NCBI GenBank assembly: GCA_016204125.1 | Contig: JACQLI010000028.1 | Span: 1-28,107, forward strand | Source of the DNA: Candidatus Omnitrophota bacterium | Lineage (GTDB): Bacteria > Omnitrophota > Omnitrophia > Omnitrophales > JACQLI01 | DNA length: 28,107 nt | Direction: 5' to 3' | Part shown: positions 1 through 7,598 of the stretch, piece by piece | How the letters are laid out: each line of letters begins with the position of its first letter | Position numbering within the stretch: position 1 is the first letter of the stretch | The notes under the pieces: model-generated | What the model saw: the letters and a program-made list of their open reading frames with translations, nothing else | Told to the model about the DNA's origin: nothing | Database searches by the model: none | Program-made: the position numbers and the translations under genes

Positions 1-429
1 ATTCACAGGGCGGCTGATGAAACTAGCATCCATTTCAACGATCTTCATCCTTTCCTTTAGAAGCTCCAAGAATTGCATCGCATCAACTTCTTCAAGACCT
101 TTATGGGTTCGGAGGGCATTCAGCGCAGCTCTTAAAAAATAGGCTGTACTGATTCCAGGAATTTCAACGGGATATTGGAACGCCATAAAAACCCCTTCGC
201 GTGCCCTTTCATCGGAGCTCATCTCCAAAAGATTCTTTCCTTTGTAAAGTACTTGCCCTTGAGTAGGAATGTAAGAAGGATGTCCCGCCAGAGTCCTTGC
301 CAGTGTACTCTTGCCCGACCCATTAGGCCCCATGATGGCATGAACCTCTCCCTGATTGACTTTAAGATCAATCCCTTTGAGTATTTCCTTTTGGTCGATC
401 GTCACACGCAAATTCCGAATTTCAAGCAT
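1..429 (-). CDS. sufC: SufC, Fe-S assembly ATPase (C-terminal part missing)
   Basis: ABC-type ATPase that works with SufB (and SufD) in the SUF iron-sulfur scaffold in the cytoplasm. The first 143 residues are present and the rest lies beyond the left edge. The protein starts MLEIRNLRVT. The Walker A motif GPNGSGKST lies at about residues 34-42, followed by the SufC-type stretch LAGHPSY, and by GVFMAFQYPVEIPGIS with the Q-loop glutamine at about 85. The ATG at 427-429 is preceded by AAGGAG about 10 nt upstream. It follows sufB by 24 nt in the same direction, so it is the last visible gene of the rrf2-sufB-sufC operon. Whether sufD follows cannot be seen. Confidence 0.95.
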   Translation of the reverse strand, partial: MLEIRNLRVTIDQKEILKGIDLKVNQGEVHAIMGPNGSGKSTLARTLAGHPSYIPTQGQVLYKGKNLLEMSSDERAREGVFMAFQYPVEIPGISTAYFLRAALNALRTHKGLEEVDAMQFLELLKERMKIVEMDASFISRPVN

Positions 430-453
430 GGGCTTGGTCTCCTTCACAGATGC

Positions 454-1890
454 TTAACCTACGCTTCCCTCTAGACTCACGCCAAGAAGTTTGGTTGCCT
501 CCACTGCAAACTCCATGGGCAAATTTTTAAAGACCTCTTTACAGAATCCGTTCACAATCATAGAGACCGCGTTTTCTTCTGAAATGCCGCGGCTGTTGCA
601 ATAAAAAAGCTGATCTTCGCTGATCTTTGAGGTGGTAGCTTCGTGCTCCACTTTGGCTGTTGGGTTCTGGGCCTCAAGATAGGGAAAAGTATTAGCGCTG
701 CACTTATCACCCAAGAGAAGAGAATCACACTGCGAAAAATTGCGCGCACCGTATGCCTTTGGGAGAACTTTAACAAGCCCTCGATAGGAATTGTTCCCAT
801 GCCCCGCCGCAATTCCTTTGGAGATGATCGTGCTTTTCGTATTTTTCCCAATATGGATCATCTTGGTACCTGTGTCCGCCTGCTGGTAATTATTAGTGAG
901 GGCGACTGAGTAGAATTCTCCAATGGAATTGTCGCCCTGAAGAATCACGCTTGGATATTTCCAGGTGATGGCCGCGCCTGTCTCAACCTGTGTCCAGGAA
1001 ATTTTGGAATTTTTGCCAGCGCATTTGCCTCGTTTGGTCACAAAATTATAAATTCCACCCTTTCCTTCCTTATCCCCCGCGTACCAATTTTGAATTGTCG
1101 AATATTTGATCTGCGCATTTTCGAGGGCAACAAGTTCAACGACGGCTGCATGCAGCTGATTCTTGTCTCGAATGGGGGCGGTGCAACCCTCCATGTAACT
1201 GACATAACTTCCTTCCTCTGCAATGATCAGGGTGCGCTCAAATTGCCCTGTTTCGGCATTGTTGATGCGAAAATAGGTAGAGAGTTCCATGGGGCAACGT
1301 ACCCCTTTTGGCACAAAACAGAATGACCCGTCGCTAAAAACAGCAGAATTTAACGCGGCGTAGAAGTTATCGTTAGTCGGCACCACAGAACCCAAATATT
1401 TCTGCACAAGATCGGGGTGATTTTGGACTGCTTCTGAAAAAGAGCAAAAGATGACTCCGACCTCCTGCAATTTTGCCTTAAAGGTAGTGGCAACAGAGAC
1501 ACTGTCAAAGACTGCATCGACAGCCACTCCAGCGAGACGCTTCTGTTCTTCAAGAGGAATGCCCAGCTTCTCAAAGGTCTTCAAAAGCTCCTGATCCACC
1601 TCATCAAGACTATTCAAAAGTTTCTTCTGCTTTGGAGCTGAGTAGTAAATTATCTTTTGATAATCAATCGATGGGTAGTGGACATTCGGCCACGTCGGCT
1701 CCTTCATCAAAAGCCAACGCTTGTAAGCGTTAAGTCTCCACTCGAGCATAAACTTGGGCTCGTTTTTCTTACTTGAAATGAATCGAATAATATCTTCATT
1801 GAGACCAGGAGGCGCAGAGTCCGCCTCAATATCCGTGACAAAGCCGTATTTGTACTCGCGATTAATCAGCTCTTCTGCTTTTTTGCTCAT
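454..1890 (-). CDS. sufB: SufB, Fe-S cluster assembly scaffold
   Basis: Beta-helix scaffold protein on which Fe-S clusters are built together with SufC. At 478 aa it is close to the usual 470-495. Typical SufB segments are present: FVPKGVRCPMELSTYFRIN (about 192-210), EGSYVSYMEGCTAP (226-239), ISWTQVETGAAITWKYPS (297-314), and the C-terminal block with QCDSLLLGDKCSANTFPY (387-404) and VEHEATTSK (414-422). Cys397 sits where the family has its essential C-terminal cysteine; this is inferred by alignment from memory. Start ATG at 1888-1890 has GAGGGC shortly upstream and lies 29 nt inside the 3' end of the Rrf2 gene, so translation is probably coupled. Confidence 0.97.
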   Translation of the reverse strand: MSKKAEELINREYKYGFVTDIEADSAPPGLNEDIIRFISSKKNEPKFMLEWRLNAYKRWLLMKEPTWPNVHYPSIDYQKIIYYSAPKQKKLLNSLDEVDQELLKTFEKLGIPLEEQKRLAGVAVDAVFDSVSVATTFKAKLQEVGVIFCSFSEAVQNHPDLVQKYLGSVVPTNDNFYAALNSAVFSDGSFCFVPKGVRCPMELSTYFRINNAETGQFERTLIIAEEGSYVSYMEGCTAPIRDKNQLHAAVVELVALENAQIKYSTIQNWYAGDKEGKGGIYNFVTKRGKCAGKNSKISWTQVETGAAITWKYPSVILQGDNSIGEFYSVALTNNYQQADTGTKMIHIGKNTKSTIISKGIAAGHGNNSYRGLVKVLPKAYGARNFSQCDSLLLGDKCSANTFPYLEAQNPTAKVEHEATTSKISEDQLFYCNSRGISEENAVSMIVNGFCKEVFKNLPMEFAVEATKLLGVSLEGSVG

Positions 1891-2353
1891 AACTTTCGCC
1901 CTCTAAATCACCTTTTGCTGCAATGAGAGGCTTTGCTTCCTTTTCCTCCTTAGCAACCATTTCAAGCGTAATGGAGTTAAAAAAATGGTCGAGCATTTCT
2001 TTAGTCTTCGTCCAAACAGGTCTCACGCCACACATACAGAAGTGGGTGCAGACGATGTGCTCTCGTACTTCAGGCTCACAGAAAATATCAAAAGTACCGC
2101 CTTCAAGAGCTTCGATGATCTCCTTGAGGGTGATTTCGGAGGGGTCCCTAGCCAATGAAAAGCCTCCCTGCTTGCCAGGATGAGAGTTAACGATGTTGGC
2201 TGAACGGAGGGTTTGGAAGATTTTCTCAATGTAGGTTGGCGAGAAATGCTCCTTCTCCGCTATTTCCTTGATAGTAACGAGTTCGGCTGAGGAATGCTTA
2301 GCCATATACACCAAGCAAACCAAGCCATACTCTGTCTTTGTTGTGTACCTCAT
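1862..2353 (-). CDS. Rrf2/IscR-family transcriptional regulator
   Basis: Winged-helix regulator of the Rrf2 family, 163 aa, start MRYTTKTEYG, which is the family's typical N-terminus. The HTH covers about residues 25-66 (ITI.EIAEKE..SPTYIEKIFQ.LR), and the wing contains GKQGGFSLAR (60-69). Cysteines C92, C102, C106 and C108 lie in the region where IscR binds a [2Fe-2S] cluster through three Cys and one His, so Fe-S sensing is likely. It heads the sufB-sufC operon and overlaps sufB by 29 nt. It has its own promoter with an 18-bp dyad over the -10 box (2385-2402), which fits autoregulation. Start supported by AGAGGGG about 6 nt upstream. Whether it is IscR, SufR-like or another sensor is not certain. 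Confidence 0.92.
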   Translation of the reverse strand: MRYTTKTEYGLVCLVYMAKHSSAELVTIKEIAEKEHFSPTYIEKIFQTLRSANIVNSHPGKQGGFSLARDPSEITLKEIIEALEGGTFDIFCEPEVREHIVCTHFCMCGVRPVWTKTKEMLDHFFNSITLEMVAKEEKEAKPLIAAKGDLEGESYEQKSRRAD

Positions 2354-2384
2354 ACTTACCCCTCTCTTTCCCTTCCCACCTTAA

Positions 2385-2402
2385 AGTATACAAATGTAGA
2401 CT
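2385..2402. promoter_or_regulatory. Candidate Rrf2 operator (dyad over the -10 box)
   Basis: On the minus strand the sequence reads AGTCTAC-ATTT-GTATACT: two 7-nt arms matching at 6 of 7 positions around a 4-nt centre. The right arm contains the -10 hexamer TATACT, so a bound protein would block RNA polymerase. Autorepression is common for IscR/Rrf2 proteins; that this dyad is the site is an inference. Confidence 0.45.
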
Positions 2403-2413
2403 AAGATTGTCCA
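2385..2413 (-). promoter_or_regulatory. Promoter of rrf2-sufBC
   Basis: On the minus strand TGGACA (2408-2413) is followed after 17 nt by TATACT (2385-2390). The predicted start of transcription near 2378 leaves a leader of about 25 nt carrying AGAGGGG before the rrf2 ATG. This is a strong sigma70-type match, and it is the only one seen between the iscA-like gene and rrf2. Confidence 0.7.
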
Positions 2414-2505
2414 GTTTGATCTAGATAATGGGGTTTATTCTATAACTAATTACAGGTAAATAAGTTAGAATCTTGGTGTCAGAGGCTGAAACTAGAGCAG
2501 ACAGA

Positions 2506-2826
2506 CTAGACTGTAAATGATTCTCCGCAACCGCAAGTTTTGGAAGCGTTTGGGTTTATGAATTTAAAGCCGCGGCCCTGCAAACTGTCAGAAAAGTCGA
2601 GGGTCATTCCATCAAGATAAAGCAGGCTCTTAGGGTCTACAAATACCCTTACCCCTTCGTATTCCATCACGTTATCCCCTGCCTTTTGTGCGTCAAAATT
2701 AAGGTTGTAGGAAAGACCCGAACAGCCGCCGCCTTTGACACCGATGCGGAGTCCGCGGTCTTTATGCTCCTGCTCGCTTAAGAGCCGCTTCACTTCTTTG
2801 ATGGCTACAGGTGTAAGTGTGATCAT
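2506..2826 (-). CDS. A-type Fe-S carrier (IscA/SufA/ErpA family)
   Basis: Small HesB-like protein of 106 aa that carries or inserts Fe-S clusters. The three family cysteines are present: C35 in GGGCSGLSY, and C98 and C100 in the C-terminal CGCGESF. Other family marks are I.LT..A...V..LL at the N-terminus and D..GRGFKFINPNA before the last cysteines. It lies 27 nt after iscS in the same direction and is probably co-transcribed with it. It precedes the separately promoted rrf2-sufBC genes. IscA, SufA and ErpA cannot be told apart from this sequence. Confidence 0.95.
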   Translation of the reverse strand: MITLTPVAIKEVKRLLSEQEHKDRGLRIGVKGGGCSGLSYNLNFDAQKAGDNVMEYEGVRVFVDPKSLLYLDGMTLDFSDSLQGRGFKFINPNASKTCGCGESFTV

Positions 2827-2853
2827 GATCTTATTTGTCTCCGAGTAAGTATA

Positions 2854-4044
2854 TCATTTTCCGTGCTTTGTTGCCTCATAGAGAGGAGATATCTCACGAA
2901 GTCGATCCACAATCTCGATCACCTGCTTCGCGACATAATCAACCTCTTCCTCAGTATTGAATCTACCCAGACCGAAACGAACAGAGGTATGAGCGAACTT
3001 TTCTCCAGTGTCGAGAGCTTTCAAAACATAAGAAGGTTCAACCCTTGCTGATGAGCAGGCTGAACCTGAAGAAACAGCTACCTCTTCACTGATGCCCATA
3101 AGGAGAGATTCCCCTTCTACGTAGGCAAAGCTGAGGTTAAGGTTTCCAGGCAGTCTATTTTTCGGATGACCATTGAGATGGATATCCTGGAGTTCCTTTG
3201 AAATATTCTGATAGAGTCTCTCGCGAAGACGTAGAATTCTCTCTGATTCTCGTGGAAGCTCTTCTTCTGCCACCTCGCAGGCCTTCCCAAGACCGACAAT
3301 TCCAGGCACATTAAGCGTCCCAGAACGCATTCCTTTCTCATGGCCTCCTCCATGAAACATAGCTGCAAGCCTCACGCGTGGATTTTGTCTCCGAATGTAA
3401 AGAACCCCGATTCCTTTGGGGCCGTACATTTTGTGGGCGGAAAAAGAAAGAAGGTCGATTTTCATTTTCTCAACATCCACGGGAATCCTGCCCATAGCCT
3501 GTGCTGCGTCAACGTGAAAAAGAACCCCTTTTTCCTTGGCGATCTTTCCAATCTCTTCAATTGGTTGGACCGTTCCAATTTCGTTATTCGCTGCCATGAT
3601 GGATATAAGGATGGTTTCGTCCGTAATGGCTTCCCTGACCTTTTCTGGATCAATAAGTCCATAGGGGGCGACAGAAAGGTAAGTTACGCGAATTCCCTTT
3701 TTTTCGAGATATTTAGCCGTATCAAGAATCGACTTATGTTCTGTAGTTTGGGTGATGATGTGATTCCCTTTTTCGTGATACATCTCGGCTATGCCCTTCA
3801 AAGCCGTATTGTTTGACTCGGTGGCTCCGCTTGTAAACACAATCTCCTTAGGATCTGCATGGATGATATGAGCAACCTGAGCGCGCGCCTTCTCAACCAG
3901 CTTTTCAGCTTCCCACCCGAATGGATGATTGCGGCTTGCGGCGTTACCGAAGCGATCCTTAAAAGTAGGCAGCATCGCCTCGAGGACCCTGGGATCCACA
4001 GGTGTTGTTGAATGATAATCCATATAGATGGGTAGCTTAACCAT
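2854..4044 (-). CDS. iscS: Cysteine desulfurase, IscS/NifS type
   Basis: PLP enzyme that takes sulfur from L-cysteine as a persulfide for Fe-S cluster and thio-modification pathways. 396 aa. The N-terminal YMDYHSTTPVDP and the SGATESNN segment (72-79) are typical. His103 (TEHKS) would stack on PLP, Lys205 (SAHKMYGPKG) is the PLP lysine, and Cys330 (SSGSACSS) is the mobile-loop cysteine. The short SSGSAC loop marks group I (IscS/NifS) rather than SufS. So an ISC-type desulfurase serves a SUF scaffold here. The start at 4044 is set by a promoter whose -10 box ends 6 nt before the ATG; no Shine-Dalgarno is present. Confidence 0.96.
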   Translation of the reverse strand: MVKLPIYMDYHSTTPVDPRVLEAMLPTFKDRFGNAASRNHPFGWEAEKLVEKARAQVAHIIHADPKEIVFTSGATESNNTALKGIAEMYHEKGNHIITQTTEHKSILDTAKYLEKKGIRVTYLSVAPYGLIDPEKVREAITDETILISIMAANNEIGTVQPIEEIGKIAKEKGVLFHVDAAQAMGRIPVDVEKMKIDLLSFSAHKMYGPKGIGVLYIRRQNPRVRLAAMFHGGGHEKGMRSGTLNVPGIVGLGKACEVAEEELPRESERILRLRERLYQNISKELQDIHLNGHPKNRLPGNLNLSFAYVEGESLLMGISEEVAVSSGSACSSARVEPSYVLKALDTGEKFAHTSVRFGLGRFNTEEEVDYVAKQVIEIVDRLREISPLYEATKHGK

Positions 4045-4050
4045 GGGAGA

Positions 4051-4079
4051 ATGTTAGGTGTTGGCTCCTCTTTTGTCAA
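4051..4079 (-). promoter_or_regulatory. iscS promoter, predicted leaderless
   Basis: TTGACA (4074-4079), 17 nt, TAACAT (4051-4056) on the minus strand, then TCTCCC and the iscS ATG. The usual start of transcription 6-7 nt after the -10 box falls on the A of the ATG. The short TCTCCC cannot pair with anti-Shine-Dalgarno, so a leaderless mRNA is the simplest reading. Confidence 0.65.
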
Positions 4080-4137
4080 CCCAGGGAGATGGGGAGGAGA
4101 AGATATAACTTAAGATAAGACAAAGGCTTGAGAATTT

Positions 4138-4728
4138 TTAAGAACGAGGGGCTAGGTAACCTTTTAAAGCCTTTTCGATCTCTTTCTTCCTCCCCATGAA
4201 TCGGCTGTCAGAAAGGACAGGAACAAGAGAAGAGGTTTGAAGAAGACTGTCAAATTCTACCCAGGAACGGCAGCCACCGTACCGCTTTAAGTTCTCTAAC
4301 TTCAAAGGTTCGGGGTAAGCATAAGCACGAATGACGATTCCGAAAAGCCCCTTCTCCTCTCCCCATTCATACCTTGCCTTTATGCATTCCCAAGACCAGA
4401 TGTGAAAAGGGTTGAGTGAATGAAGAGTCTTTTCATCTGAAATCCAGAAACTATCTTCGACAACCGAGTAGTATTGGATTGGCAGAACGTTTGGTTCTGG
4501 CCTATTGGCCAAAACCCTTTCCAGAATTCCAGCTCCTTCGGGCTTCAAATCTTTGGGATTTTGATGCTCGGAGGTTGGAAAAAGAAAAAATTCTTCGTGG
4601 GCGACATCGAATTTTTTCCCTTTTTCATGGATGCCACCTTTACGAAGAATGAGAATTTGTTCTCCCTTACCCAAGACTTCCACGACGGAAGCCCATTCCT
4701 TGAAAGCGATGCGGTTTGACTCAAGCAT
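4138..4728 (-). CDS. DUF1802 family protein
   Basis: Protein of 196 aa with the DUF1802 signature: AFKEWA at the N-terminus, then ILILRKGGIHEKGKKF and EEFFLFPTSEHQ. No function is established for the family. The reading frame is open further upstream, to 4809, but the ATG at 4726-4728 (MLESNRIAFKEWA) is preferred. It starts right at the conserved domain and lies 5 nt after the stop of the exonuclease gene, which fits a coupled operon pair. No good Shine-Dalgarno is visible. The pairing with a nuclease hints at nucleic-acid work, but nothing in the sequence proves it. Confidence 0.75.
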   Translation of the reverse strand: MLESNRIAFKEWASVVEVLGKGEQILILRKGGIHEKGKKFDVAHEEFFLFPTSEHQNPKDLKPEGAGILERVLANRPEPNVLPIQYYSVVEDSFWISDEKTLHSLNPFHIWSWECIKARYEWGEEKGLFGIVIRAYAYPEPLKLENLKRYGGCRSWVEFDSLLQTSSLVPVLSDSRFMGRKKEIEKALKGYLAPRS

Positions 4729-4733
4729 AGAAA

Positions 4734-5336
4734 TTAGAAAAGACTGGTCGGGAATTCTGCGCTTGAAGGTTTGACAGACCTGAGGAATTCTTCGGTTTCT
4801 TCTCGCCAAGATACGGGAATTTCATAAGTCTTGTAGTCCCAGGAGGAGGTGAAATAAATTTTCCCGTTCGCCATTCCATAATTATAAACTTCTTTTGTAA
4901 GGCGAACATCGTCAAGGCAGTAGCGTTTTAATTCTTCGATTCTTCCATCTTGAAAAAGAGTGAGGGCATCAAAACCTGTTCCGCTTTTGCTTAATTTAAG
5001 GGTTGGCTGGGCAATTGAATCAAGACTTGCCCTATGTCCACGATGTTTCTCAACGGCATCGATCAGATCGAGAACGGGCAAATTTTCAATGGGGGTAAAA
5101 AGATAGGGTGCTAAGACGGGCAGGTCAAAACGGCGGATATTGAAACCGATGAGAAGCTCGGCTTCTCGAATTCTTTTATCAAGCTGAAGAATGTCTTTTT
5201 CTTCGTATATCGAATAGTCTTGAGTCAGATAATCGTAGGTGCCAACAACTGAAATACGAAGCTTGTGGAGATTTTGCTTTCCTACTTCTTTAAAAGATCT
5301 TTGGGTCTCAAGATCAAGAACGAGGATATTAGACAT
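4734..5336 (-). CDS. Predicted RNase H-like 3'-5' exonuclease (DEDDy)
   Basis: 200-aa protein with the three exonuclease motifs of the DEDD superfamily: ExoI D8-L-E10 (LVLDLETQ), ExoII GFNIRRFD71, and ExoIII Y139-x3-D143 (RYCLDDVRL), the DEDDy type. It resembles the stand-alone ribonuclease H-like exonucleases related to the YprB nuclease domain. These are expected to act on DNA or RNA ends, possibly in repair; the substrate is unknown. It lies 12 nt after fabI with AAGG about 6 nt before the ATG, and 5 nt before the DUF1802 gene, so the three probably share a transcript from the fabI promoter. Confidence 0.85.
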   Translation of the reverse strand: MSNILVLDLETQRSFKEVGKQNLHKLRISVVGTYDYLTQDYSIYEEKDILQLDKRIREAELLIGFNIRRFDLPVLAPYLFTPIENLPVLDLIDAVEKHRGHRASLDSIAQPTLKLSKSGTGFDALTLFQDGRIEELKRYCLDDVRLTKEVYNYGMANGKIYFTSSWDYKTYEIPVSWREETEEFLRSVKPSSAEFPTSLF

Positions 5337-5348
5337 GAGGCCTTGAGA

Positions 5349-6164
5349 CTAAAACCCCATGATGCGGTAGCCTGCGTCGCAATAAATGATTTCCCCTGTG
5401 ATCCCGCTCGAAAGAGGACTTAAAAGAAAAAAGGCGGTGTTTGCTACCTCTTCAACTTCGACATTACGTTTGAGCGCAGCACGATTTCTGTGGCCTTCAA
5501 GCATGATGGTAAATCCTGAAATTCCTCTGGCCGCCAGGGTACTGACAGGTCCTGCCGAAACACCATTTACGCGGATATTTTTTTTCCCAAGATCGGCTGC
5601 AAGATAGCGAATAGCCGACTCAAGGGCCGCTTTAGCAATTCCCATAACGTTATAGTTAGGAACCACCTTTTCGGATCCCAGATAAGTCAACGCTACGATA
5701 CTCCCCCCTTCTTTTTCAAGTAGGGGTTCAGCCGCTTTGGCCAGCGCAATGAGGGAATAAGAACTGACATCTAAAGCGATCTGGAAGCCGTCTTTTGCTG
5801 TATCAATCGTCCGACCATCGAGGTCTTCTTTTTTTGCGAAGGCTACAGCGTGCACCAGAAAATGAAGAGAGCCGAATTCCTGACTGAGTCCTTCAAAGAC
5901 TTTCTTGACCTCGTCATCTTTTGTCACATCGCAAGGATAAAGAGGTGATTTTCCTGGAAGGGTGGCGGCTAATTCAGCGACGCTTTCTTTGAGGCGATCC
6001 CCTTGATAAGTAAAGGCGAGTTGGGCACCGTGATTAGAGAGTGCTTGGGCGATTCCCCAAGCAATGGAACGTTTATTGGCCACACCCACAACAAGCCCTT
6101 TTTTGCCCTTAAGAAGATCGGATTTGAAGGGGGTTTTTTCGGTTTTGACTTCAGTATCTGGCAT
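5349..6164 (-). CDS. fabI: Enoyl-[acyl-carrier-protein] reductase FabI
   Basis: Short-chain dehydrogenase/reductase that carries out the last step of each fatty-acid elongation round, reducing enoyl-ACP with NAD(P)H. 271 aa, about 10 longer than E. coli FabI through an N-terminal extension. The FabI-type nucleotide site GVANKRSIAWGIA lies at 27-39. Tyr161, Tyr171 and Lys178 (TYLGS and YNVMGIAKA) form the FabI pattern Y-x9-Y-x6-K. C-terminal SSGITGEIIYCDAGYRIMGF matches the family. Its promoter runs through the stop codon of the HAD gene and leaves only about 5 nt of leader. FabI rather than FabL or FabV, from the Y-x6-K spacing and length. Confidence 0.95.
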   Translation of the reverse strand: MPDTEVKTEKTPFKSDLLKGKKGLVVGVANKRSIAWGIAQALSNHGAQLAFTYQGDRLKESVAELAATLPGKSPLYPCDVTKDDEVKKVFEGLSQEFGSLHFLVHAVAFAKKEDLDGRTIDTAKDGFQIALDVSSYSLIALAKAAEPLLEKEGGSIVALTYLGSEKVVPNYNVMGIAKAALESAIRYLAADLGKKNIRVNGVSAGPVSTLAARGISGFTIMLEGHRNRAALKRNVEVEEVANTAFFLLSPLSSGITGEIIYCDAGYRIMGF

Positions 6165-6175
6165 AACAGGAGAAG

Positions 6176-6204
6176 ATTATCGGAAGCTTACGAGTTTCTG
6201 TCAA
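6176..6204 (-). promoter_or_regulatory. fabI promoter, threaded through the HAD gene stop
   Basis: TTGACA (6199-6204), 17 nt, GATAAT (6176-6181) on the minus strand. The HAD stop codon (6188-6190) lies in the spacer. The -10 box ends 11 nt before the fabI ATG, leaving a leader of about 5 nt (CTTCTCCTGTT region) without a Shine-Dalgarno. Confidence 0.65.
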
Positions 6205-6916
6205 TAAAATCCTTTGCTAAAACAAGCAGGGTTGAAACAGTCAGCGCGTTCGAAGAGCGTCTTCCTTTTCGATCCAGAAAAAGGGCGTGAACGCCAGCTT
6301 TTTGGGCGCCCAAGATATCGTCTTCAATGCTGTCGCCGACATGAAGCGCCTCGCCTGGCTCAACTTGAGCATGCTTAAGTGCTTCCTGAAAAATCTTAGG
6401 ACTCGGTTTCGCGGACCCGACTACAGCGGAGGCTAATACAAAATCAAAATAGTCATTTAAGCCCAAGTCTCTACAGATTCCAAAAAGCCTGGAATCCCAA
6501 TTCGAAACAACTCCAAGAATTTTCCTCTTCCTTTTGAGCTCCTTAAGAGAAGGAAGAACATCTGGGAAGAGACGCCAAACTTCAGGGCTTGCAAAGCGGT
6601 GATAAAGCTCCTCAAAAAAGGCGTCGAAATCCTTGAGTTCTCCGAATCGTGAGAAGACGTCCCAAACAAGGGTTTTCCACCACTCTTTTTCCTTCTTTTC
6701 GCTGGAGTGACTCTGAAGGCTTGCCAGACCGTCCCTCTCCTCCCAATGGGTATGAAAAGTTGCCTCCAGTTCCAAGGGGTCGGCGAAAAGACCATGACGG
6801 CTTGCAACTTCAGAGTAAACCTCACCTACAGAAGGAAAAGGTCTGAAGAGAGTCCCGCCTGCATCAAAGAAGATGGCTTTAATTTTTGTCAGATCGATCG
6901 CGTCAGCCGTTTTCAT
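6188..6916 (-). CDS. HAD-superfamily hydrolase (subfamily IA)
   Basis: 242-aa HAD protein with cap domain. Motif I is FFDAGGTL (16-23), motif II VVSNWDSRL (about 136-144), motif III lysine in GSAKPSPKIF (about 167-176), motif IV HVGDSIEDDILGAQKAG (about 193-209). In motif I the second aspartate of the DxD phosphatase pattern is replaced by glycine, as in DREG-2/HDHD3-like members, so ordinary phosphatase chemistry is doubtful; substrate unknown. The ATG at 6914-6916 lies 14 nt inside the end of the TPR gene, making it the last gene of the chain that begins with tpx. Confidence 0.88.
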   Translation of the reverse strand: MKTADAIDLTKIKAIFFDAGGTLFRPFPSVGEVYSEVASRHGLFADPLELEATFHTHWEERDGLASLQSHSSEKKEKEWWKTLVWDVFSRFGELKDFDAFFEELYHRFASPEVWRLFPDVLPSLKELKRKRKILGVVSNWDSRLFGICRDLGLNDYFDFVLASAVVGSAKPSPKIFQEALKHAQVEPGEALHVGDSIEDDILGAQKAGVHALFLDRKGRRSSNALTVSTLLVLAKDFIDRNS

Positions 6917-7598
6917 CTTCAGAATTATCGAGAATTCCTAAGTCTCGAGAGCGAATGGCACGAGAAAGAAGCCTTTGCTTTTGAAAGAGGCGCCTTTCTT
7001 GATCTGTCTGAGCTTTTTCTCTCGCTTCTATTTCAAATCTCTCCAAATCTTGAAGTGCAACTTCGGGCTCGGGATTTGTCGCATCCATCGCTTGAGCTTC
7101 TCGGAAGGCCTCACGGGCATCTTCAATGAAGCCTTCGGCTGCATAGGTGTATCCGATCTGAAGTTGAGCTTTCACATTGGAGGGATCGATCTCGAGAACT
7201 CGCCGAAATTCACTCCTCGCCTCACCCATTTCTCCCAACTCACGATAAACAAGCCCCAAATTGTAATGCGCGGCGATATGATTAGGTGTGATCATCGTAG
7301 CTTGTCCGTATTCAATTTTTGCCCCAGGGAGATTGTTTCGCTCGACATAGAGATTGCCAAGCTCAAAATGGAAATCTGCATTCTCTGGTTCGAGTTCGAT
7401 GGCTCGGCGGAAAAGCCTCTCAGCAGCTAAAATGCGACCTTCTTCTTTATACTTGAGTGCTTGGAAGAAATAGACATGAGCCTGGTCTTCACCTGCCCAG
7501 GCTACAAAATAAGTTGGGGTCAGAAGATTAAGAGAAAAGAATCCAAGAAAAAAAGGGGCAAGCCAATTAACGCGGGATTTCTTTAATAGGTACGCCAC
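6903..7598 (-). CDS. Exported TPR protein
   Basis: 231 aa with a hydrophobic N-terminal stretch (about 11-35, ending AWAG) that looks like a signal peptide or anchor. Four tetratricopeptide repeats follow at about 40-73, 74-107, 108-141 and 142-175 (for example AIELEPENADFHFELGNLY and EIDPSNVKAQLQIGYTY). A charged tail at 180-230 is probably helical. Likely a periplasmic or membrane-anchored protein-interaction scaffold. The start appears to be GTG (7596-7598), 32 nt inside the preceding gene; no ATG in frame would keep the export signal. It overlaps the HAD gene by 14 nt. Confidence 0.8.
   Translation of the reverse strand: MAYLLKKSRVNWLAPFFLGFFSLNLLTPTYFVAWAGEDQAHVYFFQALKYKEEGRILAAERLFRRAIELEPENADFHFELGNLYVERNNLPGAKIEYGQATMITPNHIAAHYNLGLVYRELGEMGEARSEFRRVLEIDPSNVKAQLQIGYTYAAEGFIEDAREAFREAQAMDATNPEPEVALQDLERFEIEAREKAQTDQERRLFQKQRLLSRAIRSRDLGILDNSEDENG

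Noticed and set aside
2430..2480. AT-rich imperfect inverted repeat after the iscA-like gene (ATTCTAACT / AGTTATAGAAT) as a terminator
   Set aside because: The stem is bulged and AT-only, and no U-run follows.
3340..3816. 158-codon open frame antisense to iscS
   Set aside because: It mirrors a strongly conserved coding gene, has no ribosome site and gives an unrecognisable composition.
4729..4809. N-terminal extension of the DUF1802 protein (27 codons)
   Set aside because: It lies within the exonuclease gene, and the conserved domain begins right after the internal ATG.
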